A stretch of 64,000 nt of DNA from Cryptomeria japonica (GCF_030272615.1 NC_081409.1:914191840-914255839), one strand, 5' to 3'. Numbered from the stretch's first letter, positions 33,833 through 46,516 are shown. Notes: generated by a model from the sequence alone, not told the origin. Numbers and translations: made by a program.

Positions 33833-34219
33833 ATGACTAATCCCCATATTTTAAGAAGAAAGAACCTTTATCGTAACATCACGTTGAAGAAACAACAACC
33901 TAGTTTTTCCAAGTTCATCAAGAGAAATAAGTTTTTATACATCAATCGTCAACTCTTCAAATCTCATCGGGTATTCCTTCATCACGTCAAACATTATATC
34001 CAAAACAAATCCAACGAATATGACAAAGAGCCCTTAAAAACAAGAGCCTACTGTCAAAAGTCTGCTTTTAATCAAATCATAAACCGCGGAGGAAAAATCA
34101 ATCTGGCATTCTTGCCCGACGAGTGTATCACTTATAACACATCTCGACCAGAACCACCCACCCCCGAGCAACATATCAACAAGGATTTTGTCCCCTTCGT
34201 CACTGAAAGTTTCTACTAA
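33833..34219 (+). CDS. Small upstream ORF before gag (gypsy A), function unknown
   Basis: 128 codons from the ATG at 33833 (MTNPHILRRKNLYRN) to TAA at 34217-34219, ending 58 bases before gag. The frame is open further upstream to 33767 without ATG. The protein is Lys/Arg/His-rich in its first two thirds (KKQQPSFSKFIKRNKF) and acidic or Pro-rich near the end (RPEPPTPEQHINKDF). Ogre-type Tat elements are known to carry an extra ORF upstream of gag, which makes this position notable. No domain recognised. It could be chance. Confidence 0.4.
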   Translation: MTNPHILRRKNLYRNITLKKQQPSFSKFIKRNKFLYINRQLFKSHRVFLHHVKHYIQNKSNEYDKEPLKTRAYCQKSAFNQIINRGGKINLAFLPDECITYNTSRPEPPTPEQHINKDFVPFVTESFY

Positions 34220-34277
34220 AATGCCTGTTACTCACTCTCAAAGAAACCAATAAAGCGAGACACACTCAAAGTCTAGT

Positions 34278-36109
34278 ATGAATCAAAGGTTGTCAAATCC
34301 TTTTGAAGTTCCACACTTAGAAGAGACTGAAATTTCTGAAGCACTTCTTCAGGAATGTCAGGAAAACCCTTCATTCCAAAAGCTTGTAGAAAGGCTTATG
34401 GAAAACGACAAAGAAAAGTATCTGCTCATGCTCACAAGTAAAGGCGTTAAACTTCTCGAAGATTTAGACACAAACATCTTTAGAACTGGATCTCGACAAT
34501 ATGCATATCAAGAACAACAAAGAGAAGAGGAAACTCATAACCTTGAACAACACATACCTGAGCAACACATTCCAGAACAACGTATACCAGAAATACGTAT
34601 ACCCGAGTTAGAAACTCCAGAGAAAAATATACCATTTAACACACCTTTTCAGCTGAGAACTAATACAAGGGAAGAGTTTCTTCCTCAACAAAATAATGCA
34701 CCTTTGGTTGCTCTTACTCAACAAATGCAAATGTTACAAAGGCAAATACATGACATGCAACAAGGGACAATAGTGCGGTACTCATTAAATGAAATATGTC
34801 CTTATCCATTTGACAGAAGATTGAACATGGTGCCTTTTCCTCCAAACTCAGATGTTCCCAAATTTGATAAATATGATGGGAAAAGTGATCCCCGAGATCA
34901 TGTTCGAGAATTCTAACAATGAGTCTCGAATTTGCTCATGACGACACCTATCTGATGAGGTTATTCCCAAGAAGCCTGGGAGGGCAAACAATGGAATGGT
35001 TATCCAGAATTACACCACCTGTCAAATCGTTTGATGAATTGGTTAACAAGTTCATAACCCAATACTCCTATAAAATTCAACACGCCATAACCATGCTGGA
35101 TGTTTGCAACATGAAACAAAAGAACAACGAAACATTCATGATATTCCTTCAATGCTGGTGATGTATGGTCTCCAGATATCCTCGAGATATTCCTGAAAAG
35201 GAGAAAATGAAAATTTTCATTGACAATTTGAATGGTGAAATGAGTTACAAGTTAAAACTTCAATGCATACCATCTTTCGCTAAATTGATTGAAAATGGCA
35301 TTCAAGTAGAGGAAGCGTGAGTCAAAAAGGGAACACTCAAATTCTACAAGGAAGGAACAAACTCATCAAACTACAATAACTAGAACAATAGCAGCTTAGA
35401 CAAATCTCGATTTTGGACTCGAAACAAAACCGAAGGCAACAATGAATCACATGATCCCAAATCTAAGCAACCAATGCTTGCATTATCCAGGAATCCTCAA
35501 AATACGAAAAATCCTAAAAATGCTAATCCAAATGCTAACACATATGCACCAAACACCGATCAAGGACAACTCAACACAAACAACACCAATGATACTCAAA
35601 TCAAAAACATGAATCCAGGACCTAACAACAATTCACACAACAACACGAACAATTTCCAAAAGCGCATCTTCACACCACTGGGGCAATCACTAGAATCAGC
35701 ATTCAGAGAACTTCTGGCAAACAAAATTCTCGCCTTGCCTGCAATCAGCAACTATGAACCCCAAATCAAACCACCTTGGTGGAATGATTCACACTATTGT
35801 GATTTCCATCGTAACAAGAGTCATCAGACAAACGATTGCATGAGATTGAAACACATGGTGCAAGACATGATTGATCGAGGTGACTTAATGGTAGATGGTC
35901 TCAAAACAAATGGTGATCACGGAGCCTTTAAAAATTCTCTCCCAAATTACAACAAAGATGGAGCTTCAACCTTGGATGATACACGTCGTATCAACCATAT
36001 CTACAACAACACCATAAATCACATATCAGCTGAAGATCATCAAGTAAATGTCATCACCATCCGAGATCAACGTGATCATGAATCTGTCAATGTAACAACC
36101 CGCACTTAG
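34278..36109 (+). pseudogene. Gypsy A gag
   Basis: Starts at ATG 34278. The N-terminal part is helical and acidic, followed by a degenerate repeat around EQHIPEQHIPEQRIPE (34545-34620) and a Gln-rich helix QQMQMLQRQIHDMQQG. The Tat signature ICPYPFDRRLNMVPFPP and FDKYDGKSDPRDHVREF ends in TAA at 34914. After a frameshift the capsid-like domain continues from 34919 (GGQTMEWLSRITPPVKSFDE). Stops interrupt at 35159 and twice more before 35470. Asn-rich linker, then WWNDSHYCDFHRNKSHQTNDC (35780-35840), a CHHC-like zinc motif typical of Tat gag C-termini. Confidence 0.88.
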
Positions 36110-37440
36110 AAATATGTCTTAAAAGGATATACGTCACCTGCAACTACTACACCAAAAATCCAATATGACTTGGTTAGCCAACTACACAAAACTCTAGCTC
36201 AGATATCTATACTAGAATTGTTGAAACTATCACCGAAGCACAAAGACATATTGGAACAAGTGCTATTGGAAACCAATGTACCTCAAAATATGGATACAGA
36301 CAAATTTCAAGCCATGGTCGCCCATATGACAGGACCTCATAACCTCACCTTCTCAGAGCATGACAATGCTTCCTTGAGTCATCTGCATAACACTCCTCTC
36401 CATATCGAAGTCGTTGTTTGCAAACACTGAGTAAAACGTGTCTTAATAGATGGAGGAGCCGAACTTAATATATGTAATTTAAAGCTTATCCATGCATTAG
36501 GCTTCTCAGAAGAGTCTATTAATCCCTACAAGAAGATTACCATAAAGGCATATGATGATGAGGAAAGGTCATCTAAAGGAATGGTGATGTTACCCATTCA
36601 AGTGGGACCAATGCAAAAAGATACTATGTGTCAGGTCTTAAACATAGATCTCACCTACAATATTTTGTTAGGACGACCCTGGATACATAAAATGCAAGCA
36701 GTACCTTCTACATATAACCAGTGTGTCAAATTTCCTTATGACGGACAAGAAATCTCCATATCTATTGATCACAATCCATTTCAACATTGCAATGCAATGG
36801 GGGTAGCCCAAGACAGTTTGGTTCCTCATAATAGAGAAAAGCAGTGATCTTCAACATCAGATCTACAAACAACAAAGACCAACTCCTTATTTGGAGATTT
36901 CAAATAGAAAATGCAAATCAAAGACCAAGGCATGGGAGAATACTCTTTGGAGCCCTTATGTTTGGCCAAATTGCCGACATCACCCAGATCTCATGGATTG
37001 CCTACTACATCAATGCATCTGGTAACTCAGCCCATCACCAAATTTGATGGTACCTTCATCCAATTAGGCACTCTAGCACATGAATCAAAAGACAAGGATA
37101 TTCTTAGCTGGTTATACAAAGATGATGAAGAAAATAATAGAGCAGCTGCTCTAAACATTGTTCTACCAACACACCTATATGGAAAAAGATACTTAATCAT
37201 GTAGCAAATGGGATATGATGGTAAAGGACCTATTGGGAATTGCAAAGAAGGAGTCACTGAACCCATAGATCTTCCTTCATAGCCCAGTAGAGACAAAACA
37301 GGATTAGGTTGTGAGCTCACTTTCCTATTAAGAAAGTCGCCCTGCATAACTGGAAAACCTCAATGCAAAGTAAAGAAGAAGTACAAAGAAGAATCCTGGC
37401 AGGAAGCACTCTTTGAATCGGCAGAAACGATCCACAAGGC
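36110..37440 (+). pseudogene. Gypsy A protease region with G-patch-like stretch
   Basis: Same frame as gag until about 37330. The protease active site is VLIDGGAELNICN at about 36440-36480, the Asp-Gly-Gly form. VLNIDLTYNILLGRPWIHKM (36635-36700) is the C-terminal protease block. Downstream QMGYDGKGPIGNCKEG (37205-37255) and DKTGLG (37292-37310) resemble the Gly-rich G-patch motifs often seen after protease in plant gypsy elements. Stops at 36109, 36428 and 36845 break the frame. A frameshift separates it from the RT frame that starts at 37441. Confidence 0.85.
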
Positions 37441-39927
37441 ATGGGAACATCAAGACCAAAAGTTACATCAGGAAAACCTTCTAAGCCACAAAAGGGCCAT
37501 AACTGTAGCAGTAGCTCATGTTCAGAACCACTATTTCAAGAACCAATAAAATCATCTCTGGATACCTTTATTTCTCCCCAAGGAGGCACAGTCTATGAAC
37601 AAATACAGAAAGTAGAAGCAGGATCTGACACAAAATCAACAAAAACTATCAAAATGGTATCCATCATCAAAGATTTGTTTTCACCATACAACATACCAAT
37701 TTACAGCACTGATAGAATCTGGGATGATGCCTCTGAGACTGATTCCAATGACTATGAATGGGGTACCTACTCCAATGCTACTACAGATATCCCTAATGAT
37801 ACTGATTCCATATCCCTTTCTCAAGAAGAACATAATGTAGAAGATAGACCTCTTGAATTTGGACCACAAAATATCTATGACGCCAAGGAAAGTGAACAGA
37901 AACATTATGAACAAGTCTATACGGAAGATAATACCATCGAAGACCTCGACGAAATCCTGGAATTCTTTAAAACCAAGAACAATCACAATGAAAACTTTGT
38001 CCTAACACTTACAGTAGCAGAACTTGATCCACCTAACGATTCCTTACCGCTTGTCTTTCCTGACCTCATCGACTGGGATGAACCTGAAATCCATGATATA
38101 CCAATTTTCCCCAATGATGAATCTATTATCCATTACCTATGTACCGTAAATCTGGAAACAGGCTCTACCAGTGAACAAAGTAACGATGTCTGCCAATTAG
38201 GGAGTGCCGAGTCTCTCAGTCGCAAAAATAAACCAAATGAAAGATCTAATGCTGAAAACCAGTCAATGGCAGCTCTAGATCACAAAAAAGTAAAAATAAA
38301 GGACGCATCTGAGGGTGAAAACCTTTTTAAGGCACCTAACGATGGGAGACTTGACACTCTTCCTGAGCACTTTCATGAACAATCACCCATATTGATTGAG
38401 CCCACTCAATCAATCAACATTGGTACCACAGAAGCAGTCAAAAACATACACCTTGCAAAATCTCTTACAGAGGAGGAAAGATCAGCATTCATCAATTTCT
38501 TTAAAGAACAACAAATTAACTTTGCTTGGTCATATGCCGATATGCCCGGAGTGGATCCACACTTAATCATGCATCACTTGTCCATCTCTTCAGGAGTTAA
38601 ACCAGTCAAGAAAAAGCTACGAAAGATGAATCCACAGGTAACACTCATGGTCAAAACTGAACTAAAGAAACCATTAGATGTCGGATTCATCTGACCCATT
38701 GACTATGCAAAATGGATTTCCAACATCGTTCCAGTATCAAAACCAGATGGTAGTATCAGAATATGCACTGACTTCAGAGACATCAACAAAGCTTGTCCAA
38801 AAGACGACTTTCCTCTACCCAGTATCGACATAATTGTAGATCTCACAGCAGGCCATGCAATGCTCTCACTAATGGACGGTTTCTCAAGCTATAATCAAAT
38901 CAAAATAGCCCCAAAAGATCAAGATAAAACCGCATTCACCTATCCTTGGGGAACGTACTGTTGGAATGTTATGCCTTTTGGCTTAAAGAATGCAGGGGCC
39001 ACTTATCAAAGAGCAATGACAACAATCTTTCATGACATGATGCACACATTTATGGAAGATTATGTGGATGATTTACTAGCTAAATCCTTCACCAGAGCAG
39101 AACATCTTAGCATCCTAACAAAGATCTTCGATCGATTGGAGAAATTCCATGTTAGGCTCAACCCTAAGAAGTGTGTCTTCGGGGTTACATCAGGCAAGTT
39201 ACTAGGCTACATAGTCTCAGCTAAAGGTATCAAAGTAGATCTAGCAAAGGTACAAGACATTATGGACATGCCACCACCACAGAATATCAATCAACTCAGA
39301 TCTCTACAAGGACGACTTCAATCAATCAGGCGATTCATCGCTCAGCTAGCAGATAAAAGTCTACCATTTAACCATTTACTACACAAAAATGTACCATTCA
39401 GATGGGAGACCAAGTGTCCAGAATCTTTTTACCAAATCAAATAGTACCTGATGAATCCACCAATTCTAGTACCACCAGTCACAGGAAAGCCACTTATCCT
39501 ATATATCTCAACAATAGATATATCATTGGGAGCACTATTGGCACAAGAAGATCAACAAGGGAAAGAATGAGCCATATACTATATCAGTAGGACATTGAAT
39601 GGCTATGAACTCAACTATACATTCATTGAAAAGGCTTGCCTAACAGTGGTCTTCACATCTCAGAAGTTTCGACATTATATGCTAGCCCACACAATTAAGC
39701 TAGTGGCAAAAATTGATCCTCTCAAATATCTACTCAGCAAGGCAGCTCTTACAGGCAGATTAGCTAAATGGGTCGTGATTCTCAGTGAATTTGATATGCA
39801 ATACATAGAAAGACACGCCATCAAAGGACAAGTAATTGCAGATCAGCTGGCTGAAGCACCGCTACCAGGAAAACAAACTATGGAGATTGAATTTCCAGAC
39901 AGAGACGTTCTTTCTATTTCTACCAAA
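37441..39927 (+). pseudogene. Gypsy A reverse transcriptase and RNase H
   Basis: A 417-codon open stretch (37441-38694) forms an acidic linker, then the RT approach HLAKSLTEEERSAFINFFK and WSYADMPGVDP. After TGA at 38692 the same frame continues: ICTDFRDINKACPKDDFPLP, LSLMDGFSSYNQIKIAP, MPFGLKNAGATYQRAM and catalytic YVDDLL (about 39061). RNase H follows from about 39440 (YISTIDISLGALLAQED, YISRTLNGYELNYT, GRLAKWVVILSEFDMQY). In-frame stops lie at 39442 and near 39568. Confidence 0.93.
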
Positions 39928-40330
39928 CAATGGACCCTATACTTTGACGGATCCTACACACAACATGGTTTAGGTGCTGGCATTCTATTCATCACTCCTG
40001 AAGGCCACACTATACCAAGATCATATAGGCTTATGTTCCCATGCACAAATAATGTGGTTGAATATGAGGCATTGGTTATAGGCATCAAAAAGGCCATAGA
40101 ATGGAAAATCATAGAGTTAAAGGTCTACGGAGACTCACAACTAGTCGTCAATCAAATCAACAACGACTATCAAACAAAGGATGACAAGCTGCTACCCTAC
40201 AAGTGAATGGTGGATGACTTCAAATAGTATTTTGTGCACATCACCTTCGAGCAAATACCAAGGTTGAACAACAAAGCAGCCGATGCAATGGCTACTATCG
40301 CTTCATTACTACAAATTCTAGAGAAACAGA
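39928..40330 (+). pseudogene. Gypsy A second (archaeal-like) RNase H
   Basis: WTLYFDGSYTQHGLGAGILF (39931-39990), NNVVEYEALVIGIKKAIE (40048-40100), VYGDSQLVVNQINNDYQTKD (40126-40185) and, after stops at 40204 and about 40225, RLNNKAADAMATIAS. The four acidic positions (Asp in FDGS, Glu in EYEA, Asp in YGDSQ, Asp in AADA) are all present. An extra RNase H between the classical one and integrase is a hallmark of the Tat lineage and is the main reason for this classification. Confidence 0.92.
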
Positions 40331-41682
40331 GTCGTTATGATTTCCTGGTAGAGCAACTATTCTCCCCCGCCTATGATCACTCTGAATCCCATGTTATCTA
40401 TGCCTTGACTGGTTCAGATTCTCCATTATATGGACCCATATACGAATACCCCAAGAACAATATCTTACCAATTGACCAATCCCATAACCAAAAATGTAAC
40501 TTTATCCGGCAAGCTGCCCATTATACCCTTACCGCTGATACTTTGTATCGTCAAGGTCTAGATGGTACTCTTCTTCATTGCCTTGATCGTAATGATTTCA
40601 ATTCCACTTTACACGAGCTTCACGAAGGTATTTGTGGCACACATTCAAGTGGTACTACTCTTGCTAAAAAACTTCTAAGGATGGGATACTACTGGCCTAC
40701 AATGGAGAAAGACTCATATCACTTCGCCAAGAAATGTCCTAAATGCCAGATCCATGGCAATTTGATACATGCACCAGCACAGGAACTACAACCATTCACG
40801 ACATCCTGGCTCTTCTATCAATGGGGACTAGACTTAGTTGGCAAAATTCATCCTTCATCTTCAAATGGACACAAGTTCATTATAATGGCAACAGAATACT
40901 TTACCAAATGGATAGAAGCAGTTCCCATGACCACAGTGACTGGGAAACAAATTGCCTCTTTTATCTTAAATTATTTGATTTGCAGATATGGTATTCCAAG
41001 TTCAATCATCACAGATAATGGACGACCTTTCAAAAACCAAAATGTACAAGAACTATGTGAAAAATTCAAAATCCAACATCGGTTCTCTACACCATACTAC
41101 CCACAGGGAAATGGTCAAGCAGAATCATCGAAGAAGACAATACTAAAGATCCTAAAGAAAAAAGTGAATGATGCAGGCAAAGATTGGCACGTACAACTTA
41201 ATCTAGCACTTTGGGCATACAAAACCAGCATCCGCACACCTATAGGAGAAACACCATACTTATTAGTATATGGATCAGAGGCCATTTTACCCCTGGAAGT
41301 AGAAATCCCATCTCTCAGAGTCTCTTTGAAAGGTTTAATCCTAGATGAAGAGTATCGAGTTAACCGACTGCAAGAACTTGAACTATTAGATGAAAGACAT
41401 CAGCATGCTTACATTCATCTTAAAGCATATCAACAACGCATGTGCAGGAGCTACAATCACAAGGTCATCCCTCGCAACTTCAAAATTGGTGACCTAGTCC
41501 TCAAAGAAAATCCAAGAAATCAGCAAGATCGAGAAAAGAAAGGGAAGTTTGAACCTAACTGGTTGGGTCCCTATGTCATCATATCAGTCTATGGATCAGG
41601 TGCCTATTAGCTAACAACTTCAAAAGGAGATGTGCTTGACGAACCAACTAACAACATCCATCTAAAGAAGTACCACACTTAA
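40331..41682 (+). pseudogene. Gypsy A integrase
   Basis: Zinc-binding N-terminus HEGICGTHSSGTTLAKKLL and CPKCQIHG (about 40620-40755). Catalytic core with Asp in WGLDLVGK (40825), Asp in ITDNGRPF (41010) and Glu in NGQAESSKKT (41112). C-terminal part has GETPYLLVYGSEAILPLEVE and the GKFEPNWLGPYVI block (41540-41580). One TAG at 41608 precedes the presumed native end at 41680-41682 (HLKKYHT). The frame is open for 458 codons, so this is the best preserved part of the element. Confidence 0.93.
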
Positions 41683-42669
41683 GTAGCCTAGTGCACGGAA
41701 AAAGCCAAAACAAGCAAAAAAATCAAAAAATCCAGAAAAAGCAAAAAAAAAAAGTCCAATAAAAACAAATGGTGAAAACCTGGTAAACAGGCGCTCTTGT
41801 GAAAGAACGACTCCTCTATCTATCTCCATACCATTTTATCCGTATCCTTAAAAACACTATCGGTCATCGCCCGACACTTAGCACATATCCATTCAGGACA
41901 TACTTAGCATAGTCACTATCCTGGTTTATCCATATATATCCTCTTACCACATTCCACCATGGCTTGGAAATCACTGTACATATTCACATCAAGAGGCACA
42001 CTCAGCTAGGGGCATTAAAATCGTCAAAACTTGTGAACATTCAAGATGTCAAAACTAGAAGCAAAACTCCGCAATATGGCATCCAACAACCAAAACTACG
42101 CTTCATCGCAAAACAAAACAAAAAAAAAAAAAAACACAGAAATACCAAGGATGGATGATTTTCTGAAGTACTGAATGTTGCATTATCGCATACAAATCTT
42201 GACTATTTTTGCATTTTGAACTTTTTAAAATCATTGGATTCTCTTCCTTTTCTCACTAAATGCTTCAAAGCTAGAGATCATGGGGAACTTCCAATATTTT
42301 CTTAGTCTTCTATCTGGGAGGCGATCACTTGTACTGTGTGAATACTTGCCTCGAGACATGATACATCGAATATCATTGAAGGTCTGATTCCACTTCACGC
42401 ATACAAATGATTTAATCTTGTTTGTTTACGCAATCCGCACTCAAGTCATCCTGGTTCAATTATACCTTGACGCTTGTGCTATCTTGCAAAATCAAACATC
42501 ATGTAAATTTTTCTCAAGTCATTATGGTTCAATTATACCATTGTGCTTGTATAAATTTTCAACATATCCTAAACAAATCAATGCTCAATGATGATACATA
42601 CAAAGAAAGCAAACAACATATGGTTGTATCGGGATGGCACATGCAGAATGAGGATGCTCCAAAAACATA

Positions 42670-42773
42670 GTTGCGTATCATTTTACAATTCGTTACAATT
42701 AGTTGCATATCATTTTACAATTAGTTACAATTAGTTGCATATCATTTTACACTTAGTTACATATCATTATCAT
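42670..42773. repeat. 32-bp tandem repeat in gypsy A 3' region
   Basis: Units begin at 42670, 42702 and 42734 with GTTGC(G/A)TATCATTTTACA followed by ATTAGTTACAATTA. About 2.7 copies, with only a few substitutions. The third unit is shortened. Confidence 0.85.
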
Positions 42774-42973
42774 ACATCTCAAAGATACATTTCACAGCAT
42801 ATAAAATCATACATCTCATTTTCAAGATACATCTCACAAACATATTAAAAGCATACATCCTGCATCATACATTATATCATATATTTAAGCATTGCATCAT
42901 CATCACATAAAGAAAAGAACACATAAGCACATACATCCATATAACACACCACATGATCAAAGATAATGATGTC

Positions 42974-43103
<130 letters not shown>

Positions 43104-43492
43104 AAAAAAGATCAAAATGTACAAAATCTATCATGTCTGTGTCCAGTACAAAGAATACAATGATCAAAATACAACAAAGACCACGTCTATCAAGTATGGC
43201 TCTCCCCTGACGGAGATGGTCTGGCTCCCGATGTCCCCACCCTTGGATCTCCAGGGGGATCCTGTCTCGATGGCCCTGTCACACCTTGGCTCTCGGACCG
43301 TGACCCAGTATCTCGAGATCAACTGGATCTTGACTGTGTGAAGCTCTGTACTCGGTGATCCCTAGGTACCGCAGCCTCATAATGACGATGATAATACTTT
43401 GCCTCCTGAGCTCTCAATGATAGCTCTCTCAGGGTGTCTCTCATTGGCCCACCCATTGCTGCTCTCTGTATGCTCGTTGCAAGCTCCTCTAC

Positions 43493-45127
43493 TCAACCCC
43501 TCCACTCTATCTCTGTGTCCCGCTCAGTGGTCAACTGCGCAATCTGCCACTGATATGTCAAAACCTGTGCATACAGCTGCTGTACAGTCACCTGTAGGGT
43601 CTGAATCTGTGCATCCTCAACATGAGTGGGGATCTGAACCCGTAGTGGTACCTGTGCAGGGACGTCCCCTCTCACTCTGCCTGTCCTTGGTGCTGGAGGT
43701 GGGAGCACATTCGTCCTCCTCCTCTGCGCTGGCCGTATCACCTTGTCAGTGCCCCCCACTGCAGCTAGAACCTCCCCCACCCTCCCCTCTCCACCGGCTC
43801 CAATAGCCAATCTGCCTCTCCCCCTGTCTATCACTGCCCATCTGACTGCTCTCTCCAAACCTCTATCTCCTCTCCTCCCTCTATCTCCCCTCTTCCCTCT
43901 ATCTCCTCTCCCTCGTCGTCCTCCTCCACCATCTCCATCATCCTCATCATCTCCCTCTCCCTCATCATCATCATCATCAAATGCCGACCGCATCTCCTCT
44001 GGATCTGAAATCCTAGCCACTGCCCGTGTAGCGAACAATCTCGCAAACTCATCAGTCATGCCCGCATCCAAAATCTTCGGGGCATAATCCCATATCTGAC
44101 CCGCCAAACCGACAAATTCCTCCACCACCACCGCACTATCAAAGGTTGGGCCCCAATCTGTTGTGTCCTGCCTCCGCCGTTCATATAAACAGGCCCCCTG
44201 AGGTATACCCTGTTGTCGACCAAACTATCGCAAAACTCTGATCACCACAAACCTCTCAATAACAAATGGGGTCCTCCCAATCAGGTATCTCGTCATAAAC
44301 ACATAGGGCATCTCCAGCCCGTCCTTCGCCCACACCTCACACCCTATATACGGTCGCCATGTGACCGTATCTATGTCATCCAAAACTCTCTTCCAATGCT
44401 CTAGTTTGCCCAGCTTTCGCTAGACAACTAGACCCCTATATCCATAAGCATAGGCACGTCCAACGGGCCTATCTCTGTCTGCTAATGGCCTAGCGGCCGG
44501 AATATGCTCCCAGCACCATACCTGTAAGAGCGTCACGCTAGCTAACAAACTGTCGTAACCTAGGTATACCACCTTGTGCAGGTCCCTGTATAGATGGGCT
44601 AGCATAGCCGATCCCCATGCGAACCTGCATCCCTGTGTAACCATGTCCTCTAACACCAACCCCCATCCCACAGAGAATCCCTTTGACCTGCGATCAGAAC
44701 AAAGGAATCCATCAATAAACCCTGCCAGTACTGATGGAAGCGGTGCATAATCCAGGTCTAGGAACTCCTACCACGGGATCTCATATCCGCATACTGTCTC
44801 ATCGTGAAAAATACGGCGAACTGTCTCTGTGCCACCCTCCTCCGACTACTCATATGGTAGTAGTGCACCTACTATTGGTATGCGCAAAATCCTGTAATAG
44901 TCCTCTGGTGTGACTATCATCTCACTCGTGGCAAAGTGGAAAGTGTTCGTGTCACTGTGCCACCTCTCTACGAGCGTTGTAAGTAGTCCCCGATTCACAG
45001 TGAACTGAGGCATATCTAGCAGAGACGTCAAACCGCATCTCTCAATGATATCCAGGTCGACCTGTGTCAACCGAGGTATCAGGGTCCAAGGCCTAGGAAA
45101 TTGCTCATGCGACTGCACCACACCCAA
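43493..45127 (-). pseudogene. Antisense plant-mobile-domain ORF of gypsy A
   Basis: One minus-strand frame of 545 codons from ATG 45127 to 43493, interrupted by four in-frame TAG stops and no frameshift. Residues 25-95 (LDIIERCGLTSLLDMPQF, LLTTLVERWHSDTNTFHFAT, TPEDYYRILRIPIVG) and the later GWGLVLEDMVTQGCRFAWGS plus LLQVWCWEHIPAARP match the plant mobile domain (aminotransferase-like, MAIN/MAIL type). The C-terminal part has an acidic Asp/Glu run, RGDRGKRGDRG repeats and a coiled-coil-like Gln-rich tail. PMD-like ORFs in antisense orientation are known in some Tat elements. The function in the element is unknown. The 21-bp-beat array lies upstream of its start. Confidence 0.82.
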
Positions 45128-45257
45128 TCGCTCCTGTCAACCAGCAAAACAAGTCCAATATCAGTTTCCACATCAAAACAAGGATATTAAAATCAAACTC
45201 ACATCAACAACATGAAACAATTTGCTCATCTACATCAAGTTCAGAATCCTATCATTT

Positions 45258-45428
45258 CATATCAGCTTGTAAAACAACTCAAGTTATCAAAAACCATATC
45301 AAAACTTGTAACACAACTCAAGTCTCCAAATCACATAAACTTGTAAAACAACTCAAGTTTCCCACCCATATCAGCTTGTAAAACAACTCAAGTTCTCAAC
45401 CCATATCAACTTGTAACATAAATCAGGC
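45258..45428. repeat. 35-37-bp tandem repeat upstream of the antisense ORF
   Basis: Five units start at 45258, 45295, 45332, 45367 and 45402. Each is based on CATATCAGCTTGTAAAACAA plus CTCAAGTT. It lies between the antisense ORF start (45127) and the array at 45541. Confidence 0.88.
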
Positions 45429-45540
45429 TTCACACATTTGAACTTGAAACAAGGTGTGAAAATAAATCATGCTTTGATCAAACCCACACATTAATATCTA
45501 TGCATAACTTGAAATATCACAAATCCAAACAAGTTATATC

Positions 45541-45968
45541 TACACGCTAAAATCCACCCATGCGCTAGGCTGTTTTTCCCACGCGCTACTCTATTTACCC
45601 TATGCACTAGACTGCCTCTACGCGCTAATCTTTTTCCCCCATGCACCACCCAACCTACCCTATGCGCTAACCTATACCTCGCTAACGCTACCTATTTGAC
45701 TCTATGCGCTAGGTCTAGCCTACATGCTAAAACCCCTTACCCATGCGAACCCCTGTGACCCCTATGCGCTAGGTCTTACTCATGCGCTATCTTGTTAACC
45801 TGACGCGCTACCCTACGTTTGGCATGTGCTATTTTCCCTCCTTGCGCTAACCTAGACCTTCTATGCATTGCACTATTTTATTTCAGACGCAGCCCTAAAA
45901 TTCAAGCTTCATGCGCTACCTAAATCTTCGTATGCGCTAAATTGTGACTTTGACACGCTAAAACGCTA
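45541..45968 (-). repeat. Inverted array of the TAGCGCAT motif in gypsy A 3' region
   Basis: About 21 copies of (A/C)(T/C)GCGCTA on the plus strand, the reverse complement of the leader motif. Core ends: 45549, 567, 588, 609, 627, 648, 669, 690, 711, 729, 750, 771, 789, 810, 831, 849, 870, 894, 918, 939 and 960. All twenty intervals are multiples of three (18, 21 or 24). Relative to the antisense ORF, the array has the same orientation as the leader array has to gag. Three stops occur in the His/Tyr-Ala-Leu frame on the plus strand. Confidence 0.9.
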
Positions 45969-46516
45969 AAACTGAATTTCAAAAATAAAAAAAATGACCA
46001 AAAACAACAAAATCAAAAATCAAAAAAGGGTCAAAAGTGTTGACATACTGGTGGTCCATATGCGACAGGTCTCCGGTACCTCCGAATGCACTCAAAACGA
46101 TGCCTGGAATACGGAATAGGCATTTTGACTTCTCTCCAAATTCTCTTTCTCCAAAGTCAACAATGCACAAATGAATCAAATCAAAGCCCTTTTCCCCTTT
46201 TATAGGAGGAAAATGAAATTAGGGTTAGGGAACTAGGCATGTAATTTGCTCGCGGTCTCCCTTATACCCTACAAAATGAAAATTATCGGGAGATGAATCC
46301 ATTTCACATAGACAAAATCATACACACCAAACACAAATCACCAAATAAAAATCAAAATTTTCAAAATATTGATTCATCTCCCGAGGGGGCATCACGCATC
46401 AAATCAAATCTGGGGCATGACTTGCAAATCATAAGAGCGATACAAATATTTCATTTGATCTTAAATCACAATAACGCATCATTTTCTTTGAAATAACATG
46501 TGCACACACGTCACTT

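Larger units (their letters stand above)
31466..34277 (+). other. Gypsy A leader (5' untranslated region), left end deleted
   Basis: A long leader before gag, as known for Tat/Ogre elements. It contains a block shared with gypsy B (about 32220-32440, with GGGAACGACCTAAGTGGGGA), a 21-bp-beat array (32991-33366) and a small upstream ORF (33833-34219). The first part, 31466-32200, is AT-rich with no recognisable feature. The primer site is lost. Confidence 0.75.

Noticed and set aside
43399-44087. Plus-strand Ser/Pro-rich ORFs
   Set aside because: They are shadows of the minus-strand plant-mobile-domain ORF (acidic and RG-rich codons read backwards).
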